From Bin5 sp965207495 (GTDB lineage Bacteria > Chloroflexota > Anaerolineae > Caldilineales > Caldilineaceae), in the NCBI GenBank assembly GCA_965207495.1, contig OZ242287.1:806001-870000 (forward strand): DNA of 64,000 bases, given 5' to 3'. The notes under the pieces are model-generated. The model ran no database searches. It was not told the DNA's origin and worked only from the letters and a program-made list of their open reading frames with translations. Shown here piece after piece: positions 25,101-33,369 of this stretch. The position numbers were made by a program, and so were the translations under genes. Within the stretch, counting starts at the first letter, position 1. The number at the start of each line of letters is the position of its first letter.

Positions 25101-25291
25101 TCGTCGGCACAATCACCGACGGCATCGGCGCCGGCCTCTTCCCCGCCAATCCGGGCAAGGACGGCGGCAACTGCCGCTATTGCGAATTCAGGAACCTCTG
25201 CCCCACCCGCCGCGAGCGGCACTGGCAGCGCAAAAGCAACGATCCACGCCTGTCCGCCTACGTAGCGATGGCCGACGAGGAGGCAAGCTGA
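22175..25291 (+). CDS. addB: AddB/RexB-like helicase-nuclease subunit
   Basis: The product is about 1,038 aa; ATG 22175 follows GGAG, with ATG 22160 as an alternative. The N-terminal two-thirds resemble inactivated UvrD-type helicase domains (VVVPTTYAGLHLRRAIGRRG near the start; DKVYLVGMVEGRVPARRPDD mid-protein). The nuclease domain is C-terminal: LQTWATCPFRYFLSN and CRYCEFRNLCPTRRERHW supply the iron-sulphur cysteines, and FRGFIDRIDLSPSGDTALVL followed by DYKSGG the catalytic residues. It would process double-strand DNA ends together with the next gene, whose start overlaps its stop (TGATG). Confidence 0.85.
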   Translation: MQQSPTYVEHIEHAQARLESLLSEYQGEDPFAPLTVVVPTTYAGLHLRRAIGRRGLVNVRFEQLPRLAELLGAPSLAAAGRTPLKPAIEFAAVRSAAGEAVGELKPFRAHPSFHASLRSTFQVLRNAPPEVLDALERRGGMSREVIGLYTRFRERTEAYYDREVLAETAAAAVSSGRADTALTALGPIIAYLPHPPTLAEQRLFDALSDKWNCTTILAATGDAEADAILPDSAALPASSPPPPRPDRLLVAPDTGEEVRSLVRSIAAAAHAGTPFHRMAIFYWQREPYAALIAEQLSEAHIPIAGPSTGALAATPGGRTLKGLVDLAGSNLPREDVMRWLTSCPVKTPSAGFSPARWDAISREAGVVAGIEQWRDRLRHYAASQQRAAASQSEELSEGEQTNLEQSAAEAWALRRFMLRLHESLTRLDNGKRWGDLAQRTEELLDQYLDEGSLPPEEKDNRDTLVAALQELAILDEIEDEADLGAFRAALDQALSRPAARAGALGEGLFVGPVRLAAGLRFDKVYLVGMVEGRVPARRPDDPLLPQRERDRAGLPPPSTAAERYDYIAAVAAGRTRVLTFARGNNIAQREQHPSRWFLEQASHLYGAPVHPTMLSSSRDLASLREQPWFDEVVSAQHGIDSISSSQPADLHDYDLHRLSRWRQLGNPIGSHHLAQPEAVLASALQMQRARNAAPLTHWDGDLTSAISPTGRIGHSNRDFFSPTRLQTWATCPFRYFLSNVLGIAAPEQPEDLATISALERGSLLHAILEHFIKDAQEQSTVPLPDQPWTDDHRRKLLKIAEEEFQKAEQRGVTGKPLLWELAKDEMLSDLERFLMEDAKLRKKHGVSPHAIENAFGFSRNDNQTPLDSVKWSSAKTGTLRFRGFIDRIDLSPSGDTALVLDYKSGGTSSYANMNKDPVQRGKLLQLPVYGLAARQLLGDGVDIEVAYWFVTEKGNFKTRPPKPPPLDEMLDAFAPVVGTITDGIGAGLFPANPGKDGGNCRYCEFRNLCPTRRERHWQRKSNDPRLSAYVAMADEEAS

Positions 25292-28200
25292 TGACCACAC
25301 TTTCCGACCAGCCGGCACGCGACGCGATCCTTGAACGCCTCGACGAAAACATGGTCGTCGTAGCAGGCGCCGGCACCGGCAAAACACGCAGTCTCGTCGA
25401 CCGCGTCATCGCCCTCATCAAGACCGGCCGGGCCAAGCTGGGAGGCATCGCCGCGATTACATTCACCGAGTCGGCCGCTGCCGAACTGCGCACCCGCATC
25501 GCCGAGAGCCTCGAAGTAGCCGCTGAGAACCAAGACCTGCCCCAGTCCCAGCGGGAACGCTGCAAGCAGGCGCTGCAAGAGCTGGATCAGGCCTCCATTC
25601 AGACGCTGCACAGCTTCGCCGGCAGCCTCTTGGGCGAGCGTCCGCTGGCAGCCGGTCTGCCGCCGGGATTCACCATCCGCGACGAGATCGAGGCCGAGAT
25701 CGCATTCGAAGACCGCTGGGCAGCGTGGCTTGATACCATCCTCGACGACCCCGAGGCACAGCATGCGCTAGGCCCTGCCCTGAAAGCAGGCTTGACCCTG
25801 GCCCACCTGCGTACGATAGCGGTCAGTTTTCACAGAAACCACGACCAGCTCGCCGGCGCCTCCTTTGATGCGCCCCGCTCCCAGGACGCTGATAACGAGC
25901 AGGCGTCCGAGCTTTTACCCGTGCTCCACCTGCTGCGGCGCTTTGCGCTCGACTACGCCGCCGCCCGCAAAAACGCCGGCGTAGTCGAGTTCCTCGACAT
26001 GCTCGTCCTTGCCCGCGATCTGCTCCGGGAGGATCTTTCCGCACGCGATCACTTTCGAGAACGCTACACCCACCTGCTAATCGATGAAGTGCAGGACACC
26101 GACCCGCTGCAGGCCGAGATCGCCATGTTCCTGGCCGAAGAGACGTCCGATCGCAGGGACCCCAACGCCCCCAACAACCGTCCCCGGCACTGGCGCGAAG
26201 TGCGGCCAGCCGCCGGCAAGCTCTTCATCGTCGGCGACCCCAAACAGTCGATCTACCGCTTCCGCCGCGCCGACATTCAACAGGTCGAACAGATGCGAGA
26301 GGCGGTCGGCGGAGCCAGCGTCCTGCTCCAACAGAACTTCCGCTCCCAACCGCCGGTCATCGAGTGGGTTAACCATGTTTTCAACCAGTGGATGCAGGGC
26401 GAAGCCCAGGCCGACTATGCCCCCCTCGTTGCCGTCGCCCAGGAAGGCGAGTCTCCCCCTGTCCGCTATATGGGCGGAGAAATCGAAGGCAACATGGGAG
26501 TCGTGCGCCGCCGCGAAGCCGACGCCATCGCAAGTGCCGTCCGCACAGCGATCGAGGAGGGCTGGCAAGTTCGTTCGGAGGAGGACGGCGGCGCGCTCCG
26601 ACCGGCCGCCTATGAAGACATCTGCGTTCTGATGCCGCGCCGCACAGGCTTCGATGCACTTGAGATCGCGTTCGAAGACGCTGGTATCCCCTACCGGCTC
26701 GAAAGCGCCTCCCTCATCTACAACACGCAGGAGGCGCGCGACCTGCTCAACTGTCTCGCCGCCATCGACGACCCGACCGACCCTGTCTCAGTCGTGGCCG
26801 CGCTGCGCTCGCCCGCCTTCGCCTGCTCCGACGCCGACCTGCTGAAATTCGTCGACAAGGGCGGTCAGTTCGACTACCTTGCGGCAGATAGCCCCCCGCG
26901 CGGCTGCGTCGCCGACGCGCTGGCGGTCCTGGCAGAATTCCATGAACGCCGCAAGTGGATCGCCCCGGCCGCGCTTATCGAGCAGTTCGTGCGAGCGCGG
27001 CAGCTCCGGGAATTGGCGCTGGATGAATGGCAGTGGCGCGGGCGCTGGACACGTTACGGCTTTCTCATCGACCGCGCCCGCGCCTTCGCCGCCACAGGCG
27101 AGGCCTCTCTGCGCGCATTTCTCGCCTGGGCGAACCGCCAGCGCGAAGAACAGGCAAGAGCGCGCGAAACGGTCGTCCGCGAATCCGATGCCGGTGCGGT
27201 CAGCGTAATGACCGTCCACGCCGCCAAGGGGCTGGAGTTCCCCATCGCTCTCCTGGCCGGGCTGAACGCGGCAAGAAGCCCCAATCTCGATCCCGTGCTG
27301 TTCGATCGCAAGAACGGGCGCATCGAAGTGAAAGCCTCCCTGCAAACGGACGGATACGAAGAGTTGGCCGACTTCGAAAAGGCACGTGGGGAAGAGGAAC
27401 GCGTGCGGCTGATCTACGTTGCCGCCACCCGCGCCCGTGATCACCTCATCGTCAGCCTCTACCGCAACAAGAGCGGCAGTAAATCAGCCGCCGCCCGCAT
27501 CGAAGAGTATATGCAGGGGGCCGACCATCTCTGGCAGCGATTCGATCCCCCCGCGGTCGCATCATCGCCCGCCCCGGTTTCCGCCGGCGAAGAGGCGGCC
27601 GCCGCCGATGACACCCCCGAAACGCGCCAGCACTGGCAACAACAGAGGAACGAGCTCTTCGCGGTCCGCAGTCGCCCCATCTCCGCCGCCGCAACCCGTC
27701 TCGCCAAGGAAGCGAAAGAGGAACAGGATGTCCCCGACGAGCCCTGGCGGCGCGGTCGCGCCGGCACCAACATCGGCCGCGCCGTTCACGCCGTGCTGCA
27801 GGTGGTCGATCTGCGCACGGGCAGCGACCTCGACGAAAACGTTCAGGCCCAAGCCGCGGCCGAAGGGGTGCAGGATCAATCCGGCGAGATCGCGCGTCTC
27901 GTGCGCCACGCCCTCAATAACGACCTGGTGCAGCGCGCGCTGGCATCGCAGCGCTGGTGGCGCGAGGCGCCGGTGGCCGGCCCCGTCGGCGACGGCATCG
28001 TTGAGGGGTTTATCGACCTGCTATTCGAGGAAGAAGACGGCTTCGTGATCGTCGATTACAAGACCGACGCCGTCCGCTCCCAAGATGAGATCGAGCGGGC
28101 GAAAGCGCGATACCGTCTGCAAGGCGGGTCCTACGCGCTTGCTCTGAGCAAGGCGGCCGGCGTCAAAGTAAAGGAGGTCTCGTTTCTTTTCCTCCAACCG

Positions 28201-28320
28201 AGTCGCGTCATCACGATTGAAGACCTCCCGCGCGCGCAGGAGGAAGCTGAAAGGGCGGCACTGGCCTGGCTCACAAGTGCCCCGCCGGAGGCGGCCGGCC
28301 ACGCTGTCTCTGGCAACTGA
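25291..28320 (+). CDS. addA: AddA-like ATP-dependent helicase-nuclease
   Basis: The product is 1,009 aa; the start overlaps the addB stop. Superfamily 1A helicase motifs are complete: VVVAGAGTGKTRSLVDR (Walker A), AAITFTESAAAELRTRI (Ia), LLIDEVQDTDPLQAEI (Walker B), IVGDPKQSIYRFRRADI (III), VSVMTVHAAKGLEFPIALLA (V) and RLIYVAATRARDHLIVSLYR (VI). The C-terminal RecB-type nuclease domain carries EGFIDLLFEEEDGFVIVDYK. With AddB it would form a DNA-end resection complex for recombination and removal of foreign DNA. Operon coupling is tight. Confidence 0.92.
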   Translation: MTTLSDQPARDAILERLDENMVVVAGAGTGKTRSLVDRVIALIKTGRAKLGGIAAITFTESAAAELRTRIAESLEVAAENQDLPQSQRERCKQALQELDQASIQTLHSFAGSLLGERPLAAGLPPGFTIRDEIEAEIAFEDRWAAWLDTILDDPEAQHALGPALKAGLTLAHLRTIAVSFHRNHDQLAGASFDAPRSQDADNEQASELLPVLHLLRRFALDYAAARKNAGVVEFLDMLVLARDLLREDLSARDHFRERYTHLLIDEVQDTDPLQAEIAMFLAEETSDRRDPNAPNNRPRHWREVRPAAGKLFIVGDPKQSIYRFRRADIQQVEQMREAVGGASVLLQQNFRSQPPVIEWVNHVFNQWMQGEAQADYAPLVAVAQEGESPPVRYMGGEIEGNMGVVRRREADAIASAVRTAIEEGWQVRSEEDGGALRPAAYEDICVLMPRRTGFDALEIAFEDAGIPYRLESASLIYNTQEARDLLNCLAAIDDPTDPVSVVAALRSPAFACSDADLLKFVDKGGQFDYLAADSPPRGCVADALAVLAEFHERRKWIAPAALIEQFVRARQLRELALDEWQWRGRWTRYGFLIDRARAFAATGEASLRAFLAWANRQREEQARARETVVRESDAGAVSVMTVHAAKGLEFPIALLAGLNAARSPNLDPVLFDRKNGRIEVKASLQTDGYEELADFEKARGEEERVRLIYVAATRARDHLIVSLYRNKSGSKSAAARIEEYMQGADHLWQRFDPPAVASSPAPVSAGEEAAAADDTPETRQHWQQQRNELFAVRSRPISAAATRLAKEAKEEQDVPDEPWRRGRAGTNIGRAVHAVLQVVDLRTGSDLDENVQAQAAAEGVQDQSGEIARLVRHALNNDLVQRALASQRWWREAPVAGPVGDGIVEGFIDLLFEEEDGFVIVDYKTDAVRSQDEIERAKARYRLQGGSYALALSKAAGVKVKEVSFLFLQPSRVITIEDLPRAQEEAERAALAWLTSAPPEAAGHAVSGN

Positions 28321-28858
28321 ACTTGACCCGACTTGCTTCACCCTCCCCGTCGGCACAACGCCTACAGGGCTTTCTGCCTGCGCCAGCGTTTGAGCTGCTG
28401 TCGATCATCCACTGATAACCGAAATTGGTGTCCCCGTTCAGCGTACTGTCAACCTGAAAATCTTGACAGTTGGAATTACAATGTCTAGAGATCTGTGCTA
28501 TGACGTGCATCTTCAAAAGTGTCTTAAAGTACGCCAACCGTCCTATCGATACAAGTGCCACTTGTCAATTTTCATTCCGTAAAGTTATAGTCTGTTAGCA
28601 TTATGAAACGATAGGCCCGCCATGTCGCACAAAATGACCCGTTTCAGAAACTTTAGGTCCAGTGTTATGCTCGTTTTTGGGGCGAGAATCGCGCAGAGAG
28701 CGCTCAGCCAAAGCCCCTAATTTTGACGCCAGCCGCAAGCGGGGCTGAATTGCAACAAGATTCGAATGTGCAGGAGTGAGTGGTCTGCATCCACTCTTGG
28801 GCAAAGTGTTGTTTCAGGGGGAAGAATAAATACGTCGGGCAGTTCGCAAGGTATCGGC
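28321..28858. other. Gene-free intergenic stretch
   Basis: This is about 540 bases between addA and the histidine kinase gene. It is AT-richer than its surroundings. A TTGACA occurs at about 28463, but no well-spaced -10 accompanies it. Short frames here have no ribosome binding site or coding character. Confidence 0.5.
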
Positions 28859-30118
28859 ATGACTCGACAGCCGCGTACGAGAAATCAAAATCCAGGCGCT
28901 GCTTTCCTGGGGTTCCTGACGGCAGCAGTCGATGCTTTGATAGGCCGCAGCTGGGAGTTCAGGGAAGTCGGTCCGGACGAACTGCGTAACCCGGCAACGA
29001 TATCCCTTTGGTTACGGTGGTTCATTAGCGCCCTCTGCGTCTTCCAGCTGGTCTACCGACCTGTATTCGAACCGTCCAGGTATACGGGTTATATCCTGTG
29101 CTTAATTGCTTTGGTGGCGTTCAATTTCTACATTCACTACTGCCTTCGTTCGGGCCGTAATTTGACATTGCACTTGATACTGGCGATCGGTGCGGCGGAT
29201 ATGGTCCTGATAACGCTGGCGATGGTGTTCGGCGGCGGCTTCAGCCATTTTTTCTTCTACCTGCTCTACTACCCCGCCCTGGCCTGGTTCGCGGTGTTCT
29301 TCAGTTCGTTCAGGATGAGTTTCTCGTGGGTGACTCTGGTCGCCATCCTCTACACTATCGTGAGCCTGACCGCCGGGGAAGGGCTCGACCTTGACGCCAG
29401 AGACGATAAGGCGTTGATTGCCAGGATCGCCGTCATGTATGCCGTGGTGGGATCGGTCAGTCTGGTAGCAAGGTCGGAGCGGATCAGGAGGCTGGAAGCG
29501 GTTGCGCGCGAGCGGGAGTTACAGCGGCAGCGGCTCGAAATGTCGCAGACTATTCATGACACGACCGCGCAATCGGCCTACACACTGGGTCTGGGTCTTG
29601 AGGACGCCATCGAGAAGGCGGAGAACTCCAACCCCGAGCTGGTCAACAAGCTTGAGGCGATGTGGTCACTGACCAGGTCCACCATGTGGGCGCTCAGGCA
29701 CCCGATGGACGGCGGGCAGATATTCAGGGGAAGCACGCTGAGCGAAGTCCTGGAGGCGCACATCGACACCTTCACCGTCATCACCTCGATTCCGGCGGAG
29801 TTGGAGCAGTACGGAGTCGAACCGCAACTGTCCACCATAACGCGCAGCCTGCTGTTCTCCATCGCCCACAACGCGCTCACCAATGCCTTTCGCCATTCGG
29901 ATGCCGAAAGTGTGACGATTGCCCTGGAGTTCGGAGAGCAGAATCTGCGGATGTCTGTGTCGGACGATGGGGTAGGGCTCCCTGATGATTACGCCGTGCG
30001 CGGCCGCGGCTTCAGAAATATGCGGGCTGACGCAGAGCGCATGGGCGGCAGTATGAGTGTCGAATCCAACGGTAACGGCACGACCGTTAGTTGCATAGTT
30101 CCCAATGTGAAGGGTTAG
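28859..30118 (+). CDS. Sensor histidine kinase, HisKA_3 (NarX/LiaS) type
   Basis: The product is about 419 aa from ATG 28859. Five or six hydrophobic segments lie in residues 50-210 (LRWFISALCVFQLVY, GYILCLIALVAFNFYIHY, FFFYLLYYPALAWFAVFFSS and others). A helix RSERIRRLEAVARERELQRQ leads to the phosphoacceptor region MSQTIHDTTAQSAYTLGLG with His in TIHDT. The ATPase domain has AHNALTNAFRHSDAESVTIA (N box) and VSDDGVGLPDDYAVRGRG (G1). It would phosphorylate the regulator encoded 13 bases downstream. The signal is unknown. Confidence 0.88.
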   Translation: MTRQPRTRNQNPGAAFLGFLTAAVDALIGRSWEFREVGPDELRNPATISLWLRWFISALCVFQLVYRPVFEPSRYTGYILCLIALVAFNFYIHYCLRSGRNLTLHLILAIGAADMVLITLAMVFGGGFSHFFFYLLYYPALAWFAVFFSSFRMSFSWVTLVAILYTIVSLTAGEGLDLDARDDKALIARIAVMYAVVGSVSLVARSERIRRLEAVARERELQRQRLEMSQTIHDTTAQSAYTLGLGLEDAIEKAENSNPELVNKLEAMWSLTRSTMWALRHPMDGGQIFRGSTLSEVLEAHIDTFTVITSIPAELEQYGVEPQLSTITRSLLFSIAHNALTNAFRHSDAESVTIALEFGEQNLRMSVSDDGVGLPDDYAVRGRGFRNMRADAERMGGSMSVESNGNGTTVSCIVPNVKG

Positions 30119-30131
30119 AGGAGGCCGGCGC

Positions 30132-30806
30132 GTGTCATCGAAAAACAAAATCAAAGTGATGATAGTTGACGACCACGCCATCGTCCGCGAAGGGATTGCG
30201 GAAGTACTGGAGCAGTCCGGCAACTTCGAGGTCGTAGGTCAAGCCGACGATGGCGAACAGGCGGTAGACAAGGCGCAAGAGCTGAAACCTGATGTGATCA
30301 TCATGGACATTGTGATGCCGGTCAAGGACGGCATCCAGGCTTGTCGGGACATAACCGCGGCATTGCCAAACACGCGGGTCCTCATGCTGACCGCATCCAA
30401 CAGGGACAGTGCGATCGTGCAGGCAGTAAATGCCGGAGCCACGGGATATCTTCAAAAGTTTTCCGGCAAGGAGATGCTGCTGTCGACTGTACGGGAGGTC
30501 GCCGAGGGCGAATTTCGCTTGCAGGGCGAAGCGGCCAGGAAACTGGTCACAGGAATGAGCGGCGGTCCCGGCCCCATTCCTCCCAACGAACTGCAGCGGT
30601 TGACGGTCCGGGAGCGCGAGCTGCTCAGAATGTTCGCCCAGGGTATGTCGTACGCGGAGATAGCTGTGGCGCGGGGCAACAAAAATCCCATGACCGTACG
30701 CAACGCGGTCTATGCCATACGGCGCAAACTGGGCGTGGGAAGCAGGCAGGAGATGGGGGTCTGGGCTGCACGCAGCGGCCTGCTGGACGACGACGAACTG
30801 ATCTGA
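30132..30806 (+). CDS. NarL/LuxR-type response regulator
   Basis: The product is 224 aa, GTG start with AGAGGAGG just upstream. The receiver domain starts KVMIVDDHAIVREGIAEVLE; the phosphorylated Asp is in PDVIIMDIVMPVKDG, followed by LMLTASN and AGATGYLQKFSGKEML. The C-terminal DNA-binding domain (LTVRERELLRMFAQGMSYAE, then NPMTVRNAVYAIRRKLGV) is a LuxR helix-turn-helix with a few unusual residues. It is the natural partner of the kinase before it. Targets are unknown. Confidence 0.9.
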   Translation: MSSKNKIKVMIVDDHAIVREGIAEVLEQSGNFEVVGQADDGEQAVDKAQELKPDVIIMDIVMPVKDGIQACRDITAALPNTRVLMLTASNRDSAIVQAVNAGATGYLQKFSGKEMLLSTVREVAEGEFRLQGEAARKLVTGMSGGPGPIPPNELQRLTVRERELLRMFAQGMSYAEIAVARGNKNPMTVRNAVYAIRRKLGVGSRQEMGVWAARSGLLDDDELI

Positions 30807-30957
30807 AGCGGAGAGGAACTTGGGGTTGTCTCCGCTGCTGCGGTCAGCGGCATGAACTGGGTCTGTGTGCTGTTGAGTAGGGGTAGGTTGAGGAAGCGCA
30901 GATTGAAGAGGCTGGCAACGGCAACTGCGTCTACACTCGGCCCTCTTACGCGTGGGC

Positions 30958-31554
30958 CTAATCCGTGTCCAGGATACCTGTGACGGGCAAAGCAAGCTCT
31001 GGCAAAAGAGAAGACGTAACCACATCGCCGCGGCCGAAGAGACCTTCTTCGAAGTAGGTGTCGCCGCCCAAGGACAGAACAATAACCGCCTCCTGTTCGG
31101 GATCGACGATCCAGTACTCTTGAATACCCGCTCGTGCATACTCGATCCGTTTCGTCACCAGATCCCGTTCGCGGTCTTCAAGGCACTGGCTGACGATCTC
31201 AATTGCCAAGTCAGCACCATCCCAGAAGTTCTCTTGGCGCAGGATGTTGTTGCGATCGCGTAGAAAGACCACATCCGGTTCGCGGTACTTCTGATCCCAC
31301 AAGCGCAACCGAAGCCCGGCCGTTCGCACGACGCCGCCGATCTGTAGGGCGAATCTATTGAGAGCGATGCTTAAGTATAGGATAATCGCCTGGTGTTGGT
31401 CGGTCGGTGCATCATGCACCTCCACAAAGCCGTTATCGAATTCAACGCGGCGGTTGGTCTCCAACGCCAGGTATTCCTGCTCACTCCAGGCGCCCTGGTA
31501 TGGAAAGAGCGTTGCGATACGCCAAACCGGTGTTTCGACTTCGTGAATGCGCAT
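30958..31554 (-). CDS. Uma2-family (DUF820) nuclease-fold protein, copy 2
   Basis: The product is about 198 aa from the ATG of MRIHEVETPVWRIATLFPYQ; an upstream start at 31614 is possible. It closely resembles copy 1 at 19890 through its length: EQEYLALETNRRVEFDNGFV, YREPDVVFLRDRNNIL and DGADLAIEIVSQCLEDRERD. The active-site Asp/Glu positions are conserved. It lies 73 bases downstream of the meaB stop on the same strand, so it may be read from the meaB transcript. The function of Uma2 proteins is unknown. Confidence 0.85.
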   Translation of the reverse strand: MRIHEVETPVWRIATLFPYQGAWSEQEYLALETNRRVEFDNGFVEVHDAPTDQHQAIILYLSIALNRFALQIGGVVRTAGLRLRLWDQKYREPDVVFLRDRNNILRQENFWDGADLAIEIVSQCLEDRERDLVTKRIEYARAGIQEYWIVDPEQEAVIVLSLGGDTYFEEGLFGRGDVVTSSLLPELALPVTGILDTD

Positions 31555-31627
31555 GGTGCGTGTTTCCAGCAAAAGGCCGAGCAGCGGCAACTGTTCAACC
31601 CAACTAAAGCGCAAAAGATCGGCCGTT

Positions 31628-32653
31628 CTACGCCGACAGTTTCTTCACCATATCTACCGCGGCGCTGTAGGGATCAGTCTCCCGGCGCTGCATCCGCTCC
31701 ACCAGATCCCGCCGCAAGGCTGGGGACATCGTCCGTTCCATTCGCGCCAAGAATTCGGCCTGGACCAGCGTCTGCAGCATATGGTCAAGTCGCCTGCCTT
31801 CGCGTGCCGTCCGGGCGCCGCTCTCTCCGAGCCACGCCCGGTGGCGCTCGAGCGCATCCCGCAGCTGAGCAACACCGCCCCCGCTGACCGCGATCGTCTC
31901 CAGAACGGGAATCGACCATCCGCCCAACGCCTCCGTTTCGGAAGCAGCCGCGCCCGACTCCATATGCTGTCCATGATGGAGAATGGTCTGAGCCGCTGCA
32001 CCGCCCGTCTCCAGCATCATCTCCAACGCCGCCACCGTGCGCGCCGCGCCCTTACGGTCCGCCTTGTTGACAGCGAAAACGTCGGCGATTTCCAGCAGAC
32101 CCGCCTTGATCGCCTGCACCTCGTCGCCCAGGCCCGGCGCTTCCACCACCACAACCGTATCGGCAACGCTGGCGATTTCGATCTCCGCCTGGCCCGCGCC
32201 AACAGTCTCAACAAGAATGCGGTCAAACCCGGCCGCGTCCAGCAGCAGCATCGCGTCCGCGCTCGCTTTGGCGAGGCCGCCCGTCCCGCGACGAGTCGCC
32301 ATCGAGCGGATGAAGACGCCGGCGTCGCCGCTGTGCCCAGTCATGCGCACGCGGTCCCCCAGCAGCGCACCCCCGCTGAAAGGACTGGTCGGGTCCACCG
32401 CCAGCACACCCACGGTCACGCCGCTTGCCCGGTAGCTCTCGACCAGCGCCGATACCAGCGTCGATTTGCCCGTACCCGGCGCGCCGGTGACGCCGATCAA
32501 GTGCGCCTTGCCCGTGTGCGCAAAGACGGCCCGCACGATCCGGGCTGCCTCCTCCGCGTCGTCCTCCACGCGGCTGATGGCGCGCGCAAGCGCGAGCCGG
32601 TCGCCCTGGAGAAGACTATCGATCAGTTTTTGGGTGGGAACTGGTTTGGGCAT
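31628..32653 (-). CDS. meaB: MeaB/ArgK-type G3E GTPase, mutase chaperone
   Basis: The product is about 341 aa. The P-loop is IGVTGAPGTGKSTLVSALVE; VGVLAVDPTSPFSGGALLGD carries the family's DPTSPF motif. DRILVETVGAGQAEIEIASV follows, and VFAVNKADRKGAARTVAALE has the NKAD base-specificity motif. MeaB loads or protects adenosylcobalamin on methylmalonyl-CoA mutase and related enzymes. The next gene on the same strand upstream encodes a B12-binding mutase subunit, which supports this role. Confidence 0.92.
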   Translation of the reverse strand: MPKPVPTQKLIDSLLQGDRLALARAISRVEDDAEEAARIVRAVFAHTGKAHLIGVTGAPGTGKSTLVSALVESYRASGVTVGVLAVDPTSPFSGGALLGDRVRMTGHSGDAGVFIRSMATRRGTGGLAKASADAMLLLDAAGFDRILVETVGAGQAEIEIASVADTVVVVEAPGLGDEVQAIKAGLLEIADVFAVNKADRKGAARTVAALEMMLETGGAAAQTILHHGQHMESGAAASETEALGGWSIPVLETIAVSGGGVAQLRDALERHRAWLGESGARTAREGRRLDHMLQTLVQAEFLARMERTMSPALRRDLVERMQRRETDPYSAAVDMVKKLSA

Positions 32654-32769
32654 TGGCAACACCTGTTGCCAGTTTCAAGTGGTTTGCGGCAGGTGGATCG
32701 TTCATGCGCCAGCCACGGGCAAAAGCATAGGCGGCCCCGGTTGGCGGGCGTTCGCAGGCGCCCGGGCCG

Positions 32770-33171
32770 CTATCCGCCGGCCATGGCGGTTCGGATGTAA
32801 GCGATGATCTCGGCAGAGGTCGTGCCCGGCCCAAACACAGCGTGCACGCCGGCGGCTTTGAGCTGGACGGCATCCTCGTCCGGGATGATTCCCCCCAGCA
32901 GCACCAGCACATCCTCCTGGCCCTGGGCATGCAGCAGTTCGATCACCTTGGGGCAGAGCGTCATATGCGCGCCGCTGAGGATCGATAGCCCCACGACATC
33001 CACGTCCTCCTGCAACGCGGCCTCGGCGATCATTTGGGGCGTCTGGCGAATGCCCGTATAGATCACCTCGAATCCTGCATCCCGCAACGCCCTGGCTATG
33101 ACTTTTGCGCCGCGGTCGTGGCCGTCCAGCCCCGGTTTGGCGACCAGAACCCGTATCTGACTATCCTTCAT
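32770..33171 (-). CDS. Methylmalonyl-CoA mutase-type B12-binding subunit
   Basis: The product is 133 aa. KPGLDGHDRGAKVIARALRD contains the D-x-H-x-x-G cobalamin-binding motif with His as the lower axial ligand. GLSILSGAHMTLCPKVIELL and VLVLLGGIIPDEDAVQLKAA complete the Rossmann-like B12 domain. The protein is a stand-alone small subunit, as in split acyl-CoA mutases; the large catalytic subunit is not in this window. It is probably co-transcribed with meaB. Confidence 0.93.
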   Translation of the reverse strand: MKDSQIRVLVAKPGLDGHDRGAKVIARALRDAGFEVIYTGIRQTPQMIAEAALQEDVDVVGLSILSGAHMTLCPKVIELLHAQGQEDVLVLLGGIIPDEDAVQLKAAGVHAVFGPGTTSAEIIAYIRTAMAGG

Positions 33172-33369
33172 CGAATCCCCATGCCGATGGCTCCTGTGCT
33201 TCCTGCTTGAAGAGAGTTGCAGTAGCCCGAGCGAATCTCGTTAATCCTGTCAGAACTATGTTAAAATACGCCCTGCGCATCGCCAAAAGCGGTATCACGT
33301 ACTCCAGTGGACAGTGAACTGTGCCCAGCGGTCGGAAACCGCACGCGCCACGGCAGTTTCGGAGGCCAT

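Noticed and set aside
25180..25290. Longer N-terminus for AddA
   Set aside because: It overlaps the conserved cysteine-rich end of AddB, and the ATG at 25291 gives the standard helicase start with stop-start overlap.
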